From: Notolepis coatsorum
Lineage: Eukaryota > Chordata > Actinopteri > Aulopiformes > Paralepididae
DNA length: 64,000 bases
Direction of reading: 5' to 3'
Assembly: GCA_963971535.1 (NCBI GenBank)
Contig: OZ020589.1
Coordinates: 75,650,311-75,714,310, forward strand
Shown here: one piece after another, positions 34,829 through 45,085 of the stretch
Numbering within the stretch: position 1 is the first letter of the stretch
Layout of the letters: every line of letters starts with the position of its first letter
Notes under the pieces: generated by a model
What the model was told of the DNA's origin: nothing
Database searches by the model: none
What the model saw: only the letters and a program-made list of their open reading frames with translations
Made by a program: the position numbers and the translations under genes

Positions 34829-35886
34829 GATAGTTTACTGTATGATACTGTGAAGGCTGCCATCCTTCGTGCATATGAGCTTGTGCCCGAAGCTTATAGG
34901 CAGAGGTTTCGCAGTCACAAGAGAGCTGTCAACCAGACCTTTGTAGAGTTTGCTAGAAAGAAGGGAACTCTCTTTGATAAATGGTGTGCAGCAAGCAAGG
35001 CCTCAGATCTTAACTCTCTCAGAGAACTCATTCTATTAGAAGAGTTTAAGAATCGTTTGCCAGAGCGTATTGTAATTTACCTGAGTGAGCAGAAAGTGTC
35101 CACTCTGCAGCAGGCTGCTGTATTAGCTGATGAGTTTGCGCTAACCCATAAAACTGTGTTTGTAGATAGGCGTGACTCGTTTCTCCCCCATGATTTCTCT
35201 CAGAAACATTCTGTCCCCAACCATTCAGAATTCACACACCCCCGACCAAAAATGTCACCTCCACGCTCAAAAGAGGAGCGGACATGTTACTACTGTCATA
35301 AATCTGGTCATGTTATTTCTGACTGTTTAACATTGAAACGTAAGCAGCAACCGTCCTCTCAGAACTTTAGACAACCCAAAGGGGTTGGTCTGATTAAAAT
35401 GGCACCTGATTCCGATCAACAGATGCACAATGATCATGATGTTCTCGATCCTTGTTTCAGGCCATTTACTTCCAAGGGTTTAGTTTCCTTGACAGGGGAT
35501 CCAAAAGATCAGTGTACAGTTCAGATCTTACGAGATACTGGAGCCTCACAATCCTTTATCCTCTCTGATGTACTACCTCTGTCTGAGAAATCTTCCTGTG
35601 GTTCTAGTGTCCTAGTTCAAGGTATTGAGATGGGTTTCGTGCCAGCCCTGTTACACTGTATTCATGTACAATCTGATTTGGTCACTGGTTTCTTTAAAAT
35701 AGAGGTGAGACCTTCCTTGCCAGTTAAAGGCATTTCCTTTATCATGGGAAATGATTTAGCTGGAGGACAGGTGAACGCTGTGCTGGAAGTGTTGGATCAC
35801 CCAGACACAGATTCTCTGCCTGATGACTTGTCACAGAACTTCCCTGAAGTTTTTTCTGCAAGTGTTGTCACTCGGGCTCAATTGAA
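34829..35886 (+). pseudogene. Gypsy gag part 2 and aspartic protease (inverted block)
   Basis: Continues the capsid domain (LVPEAYRQRFRSHKRAVNQT, FARKKGTLFDKWCAA), then a single CCHC knuckle CYYCHKSGHVISDC near 35290, then a retropepsin-like domain with RDTGASQSFIL (catalytic DTGA) near 35535 and FIMGNDLAGG. The block ends at VVTRAQLKK near 35886, where LTR sequence begins. In an intact element an integrase zinc finger would follow. The frame then runs accidentally through the LTR to 36001. Confidence 0.9.
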
Positions 35887-36329
35887 AAAGAGAGAAAAAC
35901 ACATTAATTATACAGAAACAAAGGCAGAATATATACAAAAACAAACTATAACTAACAATGCTCTCTCTGTGGCCATACACACACAAGGAAATTTCTACTA
36001 AGCACCAAAGGCCAATAAACGAAATGCAATACTGTCAAAGTTACAGGTTTACAAAATCACAACAGGCCTAGCCTCATGCCAGAGAGAGAGAAAGACTGAA
36101 GTGAGAAGCCATGTTTTAACAGGTGTGGGGTGATCCATGATTGGGTGGTGTGGATTGAGTGTTGGAGTCTGGAAAGCCATCCACCAATCGGTGCTGTGTT
36201 GCTATAATGGAAGGGCAGGCCTGGCAGGGACCAATGGTGAAGGGAACAATGGCTGGAGGGAGGAAACAAAATGGAGAACACACACACATGGAGACACACA
36301 CTGGGGAATATATACATTGGGATGTAACA
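35887..36329 (-). repeat. truncated 5' LTR of the Gypsy provirus (443 bp)
   Basis: Matches the first 443 bp (minus-strand sense) of the 3' LTR with no difference seen. The joint to protease lies in AAAGAGAGAAAAACAC, where both sides share AAAGAGAG-like bases, suggesting microhomology. Confidence 0.93.
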
Positions 36330-36430
36330 ATTGGTATAACTTGTTTCAAATGAGAATACCCCGTGAATATTATTGCATGGATCGGAATACGTGTGGGAGT
36401 GTGCATGTGCACTATGATATTTTGCAACAG

Positions 36431-36613
36431 GTTGACGTGACGCGAGTGCCGACAGAGAGAGCAGAGAACGAGCGAGCGAGAGAGAGGGAGAGAGAGAGAG
36501 AGGGATACGGAGCATTTACACACACTGTGTAAATGCTCCGTATCCCTCTCTCTCCCTCTCTCTCTCTCTCGCTCGTTCTCTGCTCTATCTGTCGGCACCC
36601 GCGCCACGTCAAC
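36431..36613. repeat. near-perfect ~183-bp palindrome
   Basis: Left arm GTTGACGTGACGCGAGTGCC ... GGATACGGAGCATTTACACA mirrors GTGTAAATGCTCCGTATCCC ... GGCACCCGCGCCACGTCAAC. Arms are about 87-92 bp with a 4-5 bp centre (near 36524) and a few mismatches. Inner arms are GA/CT-rich. No TSD or known element recognised. Confidence 0.95.
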
Positions 36614-36880
36614 CCATTTGAGGAAGTGTCAGTATTTCCACTCGCTCTGTTGTTGAGCGAATTGTTGATTGTGGGCGGTGACTACAACCAGTGCCTTATT
36701 CACGTCAGCAAAACAAATCAGAGTGGCTTAGTTCAGTGAGGGAGGATCTCGTGAACTCGAGACTGGACTGATGAGCCAAAATGAGAATTAGAGACACAGA
36801 CCCCATTGATACAACCCCACATTGCTAGAAAACAATGCTAAACACTGGAAAAGGCTATTTATAAGACATGGGACTTTTAA

Positions 36881-37827
36881 CACATTCCCTGCGACATAAT
36901 TTGAGCATCTTATACCACTCTCTGCCAGCACTGTAAGCCTATGGAGATGTTCACCTTCTTTGCAGGGCTATAACTTTTTTAATTGTATTGCTAAATTGAC
37001 ATTACTATGGCCCATTCAACATCGATTATCTATCGTTCAGGATGTAGGAACGTTTTACTTTTTCATTCATAGATTCATACGAAAATACCGTCTAGAATAT
37101 AAATATGTTTTTATCGTTTTCTGCAGTAATTCCTAGAACGTGAGATATAGGCATAAACGCATATATAGATTATCAAATGGCGTTTGTTGGCGATACACGC
37201 TATATTAAAAATTTCAACTGTACATGATCCTAAACGTTATGACTGATCATGTGCGGATGAACAGGGAGGGGGGGTCGTTTATAATTCCGTGATCGTCGGT
37301 AAATGCTTTATGTAGTATGGGTGATATATTGAGCAGAGCAGTTTGCATGGATAATAATAAACAAACGAGCTAAAAATGACGTCAGTGTCCTCTTACCGTT
37401 CGACGATGAGACTGGAGGAAAAAGATCCCACTTATTTGACCGCGATCTCCTAAATCCATTTCCGGTTTGTATAATCATAAACAACGGCCAAATCGTATAG
37501 ATTATTGCGTTATGGCAGCGATCGCTACACACGGACGTGTGTATACAGTCCCTCAACAATATGCGAGTGCCGGACGCATTTCCAAGACGCACCGAGATCG
37601 ACTCGTCCATTTCCGGTTTGGCAACTCGCCGATCATCCACCAGGGGGCAGTATTGAAGCGTTGCAGAGTTGTGCATGCTCCCACTGCATCAGACAAGGCT
37701 CCGTGAGGGAATTATGAATAACATGGCGAAAAAATTAAATATGATCTCAATAACGTCGTACGCCGTGGATTGGCAGAATTCGCATGAACTTGAAACACGT
37801 CGTAAGCCGTTTCCGGCGTGGGATGTG
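36881..37827. mobile_element. piggyBac-type MITE (TTAA flanks), copy A
   Basis: TTAA at 36877-36880 and 37828-37831. Inverted ends CACATTCCCTGCGACATA and CACATCCCACGCCGG. The same family in opposite orientation lies at 40009-40926: shared blocks include GGCCCATTCAACATCGATTA and CTATCGTTCAGGATGTAGGA. No transposase. Confidence 0.8.
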
Positions 37828-37837
37828 TTAAGGGCGG

Positions 37838-38095
37838 CTGGGTGGCGCAGCGGACATTGCACTCGTCACCAACGCAAGAGACACCAGGTTCAAATCCGGC
37901 TGTCGGCGTTGCCTCCGGCTTGGGCCGGCCGTCATACTGGCTCAATTGGCAGAGTCAGTGGGTGGAAGTCGATGGGTGGTAACCTGGACGTTGTGGACAG
38001 CGACTCCTACAGGTCGGTTGGGGGACGCCTGCACAGCAGAGACAGGAAATAGCGGGGGTAGTGTGAGCCTCCCACACGTTACACCTCGCCAATGA
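37838..38095 (+). mobile_element. tRNA-derived SINE of a second type
   Basis: A box TGGCGCAGCGG (37843-37853) and B box GGTTCAAATCC (37887-37897), correctly spaced for a pol III promoter. A body unrelated to the DANA-like SINEs runs to about 38095. It starts directly after the piggyBac-type MITE. Not a functional tRNA: no cloverleaf beyond the boxes. Confidence 0.7.
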
Positions 38096-38108
38096 GAGTC
38101 CGCGCTGG

Positions 38109-38520
38109 CAGGTACGGTGGTGTAGTGGTTAACACTGTCACCTCACAGCAAGAAGGTCCAGGGTTCGATTCCCGCTTGGGGACCAGGTTTCCATGATGCC
38201 AGTTACCCAGGTGGGGTATCTCCCAGGCCTTTCTGTGTGGAGTTTGCATGTTCTCCCCGTGCTCGCAAGGGTTTCCCCCCCCGATAAGATAAACTCAATG
38301 GAAAAACATGCACAACAATAGATCGCTAACGCTGTGGCGTCCTTGACGAAGACGGACAGGAGCACTTGGATTGGTCCCCTGGCGCGGCTCACGTTGACGC
38401 CTGTCTGCTCCCGGCTGCCCTTGGGGGGGAAGGACGACGGGATGGGTTAATCGCAGATACGAATTGCATGCATGCATCGCATGTGTGCCGATTGATGAAA
38501 GAAGAAGAAGAAGAAGAAGG
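38109..38520 (+). mobile_element. tRNA-derived SINE, DANA-like body, copy 2
   Basis: A box TGGTGTAGTGG (38118-38128), B box GGTTCGATTCC (38162-38172), then the shared body (GTGTGGAGTTTGCATGTTCT) and a (GAA)n tail ending at 38520. Same family as copies 1 and 3. Confidence 0.87.
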
Positions 38521-38661
38521 TAAGTAAGTAAGTATTTATAAAGCACCTTTCATACATGTCATGTAGCTCAAAGTGCTGTACACAAACATAGGCATATATA
38601 ACGATAAAAGCAATAAAGTCACAGTGATCAGTTAAGATCAATGGTTAAAAAAAGAATTTTT
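38521..38661 (-). repeat. L2-like LINE 3'-end scrap
   Basis: TAAGTAAGTAAGTATTTATA followed by AAAGCACCTTTCATAC and CAAAGTGCTGTACA is the pattern of L2-type 3' ends in reverse orientation. Poly(A)-rich sequence follows. Confidence 0.65.
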
Positions 38662-38699
38662 TTAAAAGAAAAAATAACGTAAAAATTAAAACAGTCAAG

Positions 38700-39175
38700 A
38701 AAGTTTGGGAGAACAGGTCCGCACAAACACGTCCGTTCAGTAGCAACCGGAAGTAGGAAGTGCACTAAACCAATGCAATTGTACAGTAGGTAGCAACGTT
38801 AGCTCTCATAACGTTAGCCAGTTAGGAAGTAGGAAATGCACTAAACCAATGCACTTGTACTTGTTTAGCAGCAACCGGAAGTAGGAAGTAGGAAGTGCAC
38901 TAAACCAATGCACTTGTACAGTAGGTAGCAACGTTAGCTCTCATAACGTTAGCCAGTTAGGAAGTAGGAAATGCACTAAACCAATGCACTTGTACTTGTT
39001 TAGCAGCAACCGGAAGTAGGAAGTAGGAAGTAGGAAGTGCACTAAACCAATGCACTTGTACAGTAGGTAGCAACGTTAGCTCTCATAACGTTAGCCAGTT
39101 AGCAGCTCCGGGTACAGCAGGTAGCAACGTTAGCTCTCATAACGTTAGCCAGTTAGCAGCTCCGGGTACTAAAAA
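38700..39175. repeat. complex tandem satellite, array 1
   Basis: Blocks GCAACCGGAAGTAGGAAGTG, CACTAAACCAATGCACTTGT and GTAGCAACGTTAGCTCTCAT + AACGTTAGCCAGTTA recur about every 130-140 bp, with variable numbers of AAGTAGG. The final units are shortened and carry AGCAGCTCCGGGTAC. Array 2 is at 39530-39990. Confidence 0.9.
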
Positions 39176-39191
39176 TAAAGCATCACATTAA

Positions 39192-39408
39192 CCCATTCCC
39201 CGCCAAAATCGCTGTTCAGCGTTATTGCCCGCCATGCGTTGTCTGCCAATATCACTGTACAGCGTGTTTCAAGTTCATATTTCATATTTTCGTCATGGAA
39301 TTCATATTTCACCCACGGAGCCTTGTCATATGCTGCGGGAGCCATCACAACTCTGCAACGCTTCAATACCGCCACCTGGTGGCCGATCGGCGAGTTGCCA
39401 ATATAACG
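39192..39408. mobile_element. partial piggyBac-type MITE copy
   Basis: Left 217 bp of the MITE at 40009-40926, with its own TTAA at 39188-39191, cut off at the duplication joint. Nearly identical to 40009-40225. Confidence 0.85.
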
Positions 39409-39529
39409 ATCGGCGAGTTGCATATATAACGATAAAAGCAATAAAGTCACAGTGATCAGTTAAGATCAATGGTTAAAAAAAAAAATTTAAAGAAAAAATA
39501 ACGTAAAAATGAAAACAGTCAAGAAAGTT

Positions 39530-39990
39530 TGGGAGAACAGGTCCGCACAAACACGTCCGTTCAGTAGCAACCGGAAGTAGGAAGTGCACTAAACCAATGC
39601 AATTGTACAGTAGGTAGCAACGTTAGCTCTCATAACGTTAGCCAGTTAGGAAGTAGGAAATGCACTAAACCAATGCACTTGTACTTGTTTAGCAGCAACC
39701 GGAAGTAGGAAGTAGGAAGTGCACTAAACCAATGCACTTGTACAGTAGGTAGCAACGTTAGCTCTCATAACGTTAGCCAGTTAGGAAGTAGGAAATGCAC
39801 TAAACCAATGCACTTGTACTTGTTTAGCAGCAACCGGAAGTAGGAAGTAGGAAGTGCACTAAACCAATGCACTTGTACAGTAGGTAGCAACGTTAGCTCT
39901 CATAACGTTAGCCAGTTAGCAGCTCCGGGTACAGCAGGTAGCAACGTTAGCTCTCATAACGTTAGCCAGTTAGCAGCTCCGGGTACTAAA
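39530..39990. repeat. complex tandem satellite, array 2
   Basis: Duplicate of array 1 created by the ~820-bp duplication, differing mainly in AAGTAGG copy number. Confidence 0.9.
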
Positions 39991-40008
39991 AATAAAGCAT
40001 CACATTAA

Positions 40009-40926
40009 CCCATTCCCCGCCAAAATCGCTGTTCAGCGTTATTGCCCGCCATGCGTTGTCTGCCAATATCACTGTACAGCGTGTTTCAAGTTCATATTTC
40101 ATATTTTCGTTATGGAATTCATATTTCACCCACGGAGCCTTGTCATATGCTGCGGGAGCCATCACAACTCTGCAACGCTTCAATACCGCCACCTGGTGGC
40201 CGATCGGCGAGTTGCCAAACCGGAAATGCCCGTTTCAGCTTGGACCGTCCCCTAATTCCGTCCGGCCTCGTTTATCGTCCCGGGACTCAATCCACACACC
40301 GTGGACATGGATCGTTGCCATACCTCAATAAACAACATGATTGGAACTGGATCGCCTCGATCCCCACCACATAACTGGGATCTGTTTGTTCCACTCTCAT
40401 CGCCCAATGGTACGAGGAGACGGACGTGAGTTTCAGCGTTTTTCTTTATCATTTTCTATACAAACTGCTCTGATCAATATATCACCCATACTACATAAAT
40501 CATTTAACGTCGGTCACGGAATTATAAACGACCCCCGCCCCCCCCCCCTCCGTTCACCCACAGATGATCAGTCATAACGTTTAGGACCATGTACAGTTAC
40601 ACATTTTAATATAGCATGGATCGGTATCAAACTGCATTTGATAATCTAATATATGCATTTATGCCTATATCTCACGTTCTATGAAATACTGCAGAAAACG
40701 ATAAAAACATATTTATACTGTATTTTCGTATGAATGTGTAAATGAAAAAGGAAAACGTTCCTACATCCTGAACGATAGATAATTGATGTTGAATGGGCCA
40801 TAGTAATGTCAATTTAGCAATAAAATCTTAAAAGTTATAGCCCTGCAAAGAAGGTGAACATCTCCATAGACAAATAGCGCTGGCAGAGAATGGTTTAGGA
40901 TGATCAAAGTGGTGGCAGAGAATGGG
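40009..40926. mobile_element. piggyBac-type MITE (TTAA flanks), copy B
   Basis: TTAA at 40005-40008 and 40927-40930. Ends CCCATTCCCCGCC and inverted CCCATTCTCTGCC. Homologous to 36881-37827 in reverse orientation. No transposase. Confidence 0.85.
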
Positions 40927-40930
40927 TTAA

Positions 40931-42500
40931 TAAGACAACAGTAATAAAAGTACGGCAATAGGCAAAGTACAGTAAAATAACATTTCAGTAAAAGATCAAT
41001 ACATAAAAAATAAACATAATAAAAACATTTCAATAAGATACTCGCTTTCCCTAAGGCATGGTACACTATTTGTAAGCTAGACTGTATAGGTACGTTTTTA
41101 ATTTTCCTTTAAAAATGTGTATGGAGCTGGCGTTCCTGATGTGTGTTGGTAGTGTGTTCCATAGTTTTGGGGCATAGTTGGCAAATGCCATACTTCCGAT
41201 CCTCTTTTGGTTTCTGGGTGTGTCTAATAAACCTGTAGTGGATGACCGTAGCGTTCTTGAGGGCAGATAACTAACTAGGGAATTTGCTATGTATTTTGGG
41301 CCTTGCTCATTAAGAGCTTTATATGTCAGAAAAAGGACCTTAAAATCAATTCTATGAGTTATTGGAAGCCAGTGCAGAGTGGCTAGGACTGGAGTGATAT
41401 GTTCTCTTCTCTTTGTATGAGTTAGTAATCGAGCTGCAGAGTTTTGGATAAGCTGAAGCTTCCCAATGGTTGCTTTGGGAAGACCAGTGAACAGTGCATT
41501 ACAATAGTCAAGCCGGCTTGAGACAAAAGCATGAATCAGTGTCTCGGCATCCTTTTTATTTACGAAAGGTCTTACTTTCGCTATGTTTCTTAGGTGGAAG
41601 AATGACGTTTTCATGGCCTTATTAATATGAGACTTAAAGGTCAGGTCTGAGTCCAAGATGACACCTAGGCTTGTAACCTCAGTCTTTACATAGGATGACA
41701 GACTCCCCAGGTTTTCACACAGCACTTCCCTTTTCGCTTTTGGGCCGATCAATAGGATTTCGGTCTTGCTTTCATTTAATTTTAGGAAGTTATTGTTCAT
41801 CCACTTATTTATTGCTAACAGACAGTTTGTAATGGACTGTATGGCTGTAGTCTTATTTGGTTCTGCGGAGATATATAGTTGTGTATCATCAGCATAACTA
41901 TGGAAGCATACATTGTGTTCTCGAATGATGTCCCCGAGGGGCAGCATATATAGCGAGAAGAGTAATGGACCAAGGCAGCTACCTTGTGCAACTCCAAAGT
42001 TGCTGTCATGTTTCTCGGATACATTGTCTCCAAGCTTAACATAGAATTTTCTCCCCTTAATGTATGTTATGAGCCAATTTAGTACATGGTCGGAAAAACC
42101 AACCAGTCTTTCAAGACGACTGATCAGGATATTATGGTCAATCGTATCGAACGCTGCACTAAGGTCCAATAGGACAAGAATTGAGACTTTGCCAGCATCG
42201 GAGTTTAGCCTGAGGTCGCTAATTATTTTAGTAAGGGCAGTTTCAGTGCTGTGATTTGTTCTGAAACCTGATTGTAATTCCTCCATGATGTTATTATTTT
42301 TGAGAAAGGCGTTTATTTGTACTAAGACTATCTTTTCTAATATCTTGCTGATAAATGGAAGGTTCGATATTGGCCTATAGCTTTTTAATTAGTTTACATC
42401 TAAGTTTGTTTTCTTTAGTAGTGGTTTTACTACAGCCGTTTTGAATGCATCTGGAAAAGTGCCTGTTTGAAGCGACATATTTATGATTTCAAGGACATGA
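40931..42500 (-). mobile_element. 5'-truncated L2-like LINE
   Basis: Minus-strand RT gene plus a short 3' UTR next to the MITE. It resembles the abundant fish L2 group by its RT sequence. The 5' end is lost near 42500. Confidence 0.88.
41066..42495 (-). pseudogene. L2-like reverse transcriptase, 5' truncated
   Basis: Conserved blocks: SLQTGTFPDAFKTAVVKPLL (near 42470), LKSYRPISNLPF, LQSGFRTNHSTETALTKI, LVLLDLSAAFDTIDHNIL (catalytic Asp), GVAQGSCLGPLLFSLYM (usually GVPQGS), HSYADDTQLYIS (catalytic YADD), then the C-terminal region CNALFTGLPKATIGKLQLIQ and WLPITHRIDFK. An in-frame TAA at about 42389 separates the first ~35 codons from the 406-codon open frame starting at 42286. No endonuclease. 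Non-functional. Confidence 0.92.
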
Positions 42501-42683
42501 AGGTGAAAAGATGTGACAGGCTGCCTCCTCATGTACCGGAGGGGACACGTGATGCAAGGCTTCTATCCTCCCTACGACCGACCTGTGGGGGGCATATGCG
42601 AGCAACGTTCAAGACAGGGGAGGGGAAAATTGGAAACAGCGAAATTGGGATGGGAGAAAAAGTGGATAAAAAAAAAGACATGG

Positions 42684-43118
42684 GACGTTTAACACTGTTG
42701 CCGCACAGCTAGAAGGTTGTGGGTTCGATTCCCGCTTGGGGACCAGGTTGCCGTGTTGCCAGGTACCCAGGTGGGGTATCTCCCGGGCCTTTCTGTGTGG
42801 AGTTTGCATGTTCTCCCCGTGCTCGCAAGGGTTTCCCCCGCCAGATAAGATAAACCCAATGGAAAAACATGCACAACAGATCGCTAGCGCTGTCACGTCC
42901 CTGACAAAGACAGACAGGAGCAGTTGGATTGGTCCCCGGGTGCAGCGCACGCTGCAGCCCTTGTCCGCTCCCGGCTGCCCTTTGGGGGAAGGACAACGGG
43001 GTGGGAGGTGCAGAGAACATTTCGTCAGCGACTCAGTGCATGTGTGTGTGTGTGTTCCTGTGGGTCACCCATTGCATGTGTGTGTGTTAATCTGATGACA
43101 AATAAAGACTTCTACTTC
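42684..43118 (+). mobile_element. tRNA-derived SINE, DANA-like body, copy 3
   Basis: B box GGTTCGATTCCC near 42722 and the shared body. The head upstream of TTTAACACTG is missing. The tail ends TGATGACAAATAAAGACTTC, a 3' end also found alone at 46311-46405. Confidence 0.87.
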
Positions 43119-43284
43119 TTTCAAATATTCAGTGAACGCCAATCTAATCAAGTTAACCTCCCTTAGCTACAAAGCTAGTAGCAGGGACGTTTTGTCAGAC
43201 CTCCAATCATGGTGTTGCTGCAACATAGTTATCGGTGGTCATGCACACCAGATCATAATAAGGGAGGGAATGACATTGAGCTTG

Positions 43285-43541
43285 TTAGACAACTTAATGT
43301 TAATGTTTTTTTTATAAAGATTGTTCACAAGTCCCAAGTCTCAAGTCGAGTCAAGTCTTTTGAGAACAAGTCCAAGTCAAGTCACATTAGACAACTTAAT
43401 GTTAATGCGCCCAACATTTTTATAAAGATTGTTCACGAGTCCCAAGTCTCAAGTCGAGTCTCAAATATTTTGAGAACAAGTCCAAGTCAAGTCACATGTG
43501 CGACTCAAGTGCAGTCTCTGACTCGAATCCCCATCTCTGGT
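43285..43541. repeat. AAGTC-rich 102-bp tandem duplication, probable MITE end
   Basis: TTAGACAACTTAATGTTAAT recurs at 43285 and 43387, each followed by CCCAAGTCTCAAGTCGAGTC and AACAAGTCCAAGTCAAGTCA. The right end CCCCATCTCTG reads CAGAGATGGGG on the other strand, a hAT-like terminus. The left terminus and TSD were not found. Confidence 0.6.
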
Positions 43542-43905
43542 CCCAGTTGTGCTTTATTGTTTCATTTTGCTTTAGTTGTTCATAACATAACTTCAGGAGA
43601 AGTCTTGTGTGTTTGTGTTCCATTTTTTGTATTTTACAGTTAATGAAGACCGTTTAGTCATTGGAAACTCTATTTGACTCAGCCTCTTGTTGACTCCCTC
43701 CTACAGTATGTATATGTATGGTATATGTATTTGTATGTGTTTGTACTGTATATGTACTGTATATGTGTATGTGTATATGTGTAACGGATGGTATCGTGAA
43801 GCGCAGTCAAGAAGGGCTGGGGTGAGTAGCTGTGCTATGGGTTAAACTCACTCTCACATCCTCAAAAGACGCATAGACTGAGCGCTTAGGAGGGATATCC
43901 TTTCT

Positions 43906-43975
43906 TGGCGCAGCGGTTTGTGATGTCGGCCCCGGTGCGGGAGACCGGGGTTCAACTCCCACTCGAGGCATCGAA
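43906..43975 (+). repeat. tRNA-like sequence (SINE head)
   Basis: A box TGGCGCAGCGG (43906-43916) and B box GGTTCAACTCC (43949-43959). The arms do not form a convincing cloverleaf, so I read it as a SINE head rather than a tRNA gene. Confidence 0.5.
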
Positions 43976-43991
43976 GTTTAAGGTGACGTTG

Positions 43992-44230
43992 TTCAGGTTC
44001 AGGTTCAGGTTTTTATTTAGACTCCACAACATATACAGATCATTAATCCAGCATACATTGCTGTCAAGGATAGTAACGTAAAAGCCTCTTGACTTATTTC
44101 CATCGTTGTCCTTGGGTGTCAAGGATGCTAGAAACACACAACTCATTACAGAATTAATCACAATTATTATCTTTGCATAATAATAATGGCACAACCCTAA
44201 ATTAATACAAACAAAGCACATTTGTTGTTA
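43992..44230 (-). repeat. possible LINE 3' end with (CCTGAA)n tail
   Basis: GTTCAGGTTCAGGTTCAGGT then TTTTTATTTAGACTCCAC looks like a LINE tail in reverse. The clade is unrecognised and no coding part is seen. Confidence 0.35.
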
Positions 44231-44267
44231 CAATGTTCATTTATGTCGAAAGTCAGTGAGCTTCAGG

Positions 44268-44466
44268 AAGCACCCTCGGGGGAGGGAATTTGGGGGATGG
44301 GAGGGAGGGCGGAGAGTGGGGGGTGGGAGTTAAGGATAGGGTAGTGGCTTAGGGTTTGGGCGTGTGAGGCAGTCGAGGGATCCACCCCTCCTTCCGTGCA
44401 CGTCGCCAGTCGTGCTCATGGGGGGGAGGTTTGCGTGAGGATGGGGAGGGGGGGGGGGGGGGGGAG
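44268..44466. repeat. G-rich region with quadruplex potential
   Basis: Many runs of three or more G on the + strand (GGGGGAGGGAATTTGGGGGA, GGGAGGGAGGGCGG, and a long G run near 44447-44464). Compatible with G-quadruplex formation. It continues at 44624-44646 with a 20+ base G run. Confidence 0.85.
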
Positions 44467-44686
44467 GCCATCCATCTTATCTTCAGACAGTCAGATACTG
44501 TCCCGTCCTTGGTTGCGATGGGTACGGACGTCATAAACCAGGTCTTATCTTGACTTCTTCTCCTCGGCCTCTTGCATTGACCTCGAACATTCCTTCTTTT
44601 CTTCCACAGACTTGAGTTTCGTGGCGGGGGGGGGGGGGGGGGGGGTGGGTTGCATCAGGTTACAATGATTCCTGTAATGCTTTAAT

Positions 44687-45085
44687 TTAATCCAGATCTT
44701 GCATCTTCTTTGTCGCGGTCCTAATGTCCTGCGCGACCCCCAACATTATTTGACCCCTACATTGTTCATCGGCTGTATGTTGAGCGAGCCGCTTTGTCAG
44801 TTCAATGTGGGCATTTTCCAATCTTGCTACTACTTGACGGCAGCAAATCCAAATCCAAATTGCGATCGCTCCCCAACCGATCAGGAAGATGACGAGGAGA
44901 TACAGATCCTCAACATCTTCAATCTCAATAGAATATAGGCATATTGATCGCCAATTATTCCAACTGTCAATTGCAAACCCGGCCTGGAATGTCCCTATCG
45001 GACATAATGGTTCGGTCGCACTTTGTTTTCTTGAAGAGAAGATTCGATCCACTGCTGCAAAACCCCAGCTTACTAGTTGATCCAT
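44687..45085 (-). CDS. unassigned 132-aa ORF with one predicted membrane helix
   Basis: ATG at 45083-45085. I do not recognise the family. Residues 1-60 are mixed with several Trp/Cys. Residues ~61-82 (LYLLVIFLIGWGAIAIWIWI) form a strongly hydrophobic stretch, then CCRQ. Residues ~84-132 are charged and may form a helix or coiled coil (VVARLENAHIELTKRLAQHT). Composition is protein-like and not a simple repeat, unlike the upstream extension of this frame to 45454, which runs into (GT)n. The upstream DNA has three CGGTGTGGA motifs (near 45210, 45182 and 45137, minus strand). Downstream, other minus frames encode a Pro-rich (poly-C) and basic stretch. It could be part of an unknown element or a chance ORF. 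Confidence 0.4.
   Translation of the reverse strand: MDQLVSWGFAAVDRIFSSRKQSATEPLCPIGTFQAGFAIDSWNNWRSICLYSIEIEDVEDLYLLVIFLIGWGAIAIWIWICCRQVVARLENAHIELTKRLAQHTADEQCRGQIMLGVAQDIRTATKKMQDLD

Larger units (their letters stand above)
29632..36329 (-). mobile_element. Gmr1-like Ty3/Gypsy provirus with inverted gag-protease block
   Basis: Bounded by the 5-bp duplication ATTGG (29627-29631, 36330-36334), so it is one insertion. Both LTRs run on the minus strand: 3' LTR 29632-30363 and a truncated 5' LTR 35887-36329. Integrase-RT-RNase H is on the minus strand (30645-33003), with integrase before RT, as in the Gmr1-like Gypsy group. The gag-protease block 33001-35886 is on the plus strand, opposite to pol and LTRs. 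A hAT (33625-34820) interrupts gag. Part of the 5' LTR, leader, gag start and integrase N-terminus are missing at the two inversion joints. Defective. Confidence 0.92.
38593..40230. repeat. ~820-bp segmental tandem duplication (two copies)
   Basis: Copy 1 38593-39420 and copy 2 39421 to about 40230 share CATATATAACGATAAAAGCA, the internal satellite and the TTAACCCATTCCCCGCC start of a piggyBac-type MITE. The offset is 828 bp at the left and 817 bp at the right, because satellite unit numbers differ. The joint repeats CGATCGGCGAGTTG around 39400-39420. Confidence 0.93.

Noticed and set aside
38118..38172. tRNA gene
   Set aside because: A and B boxes are present, but no complete cloverleaf, and the sequence continues into a repeated SINE body. 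The same holds for 37843-37897 and 43906-43959.
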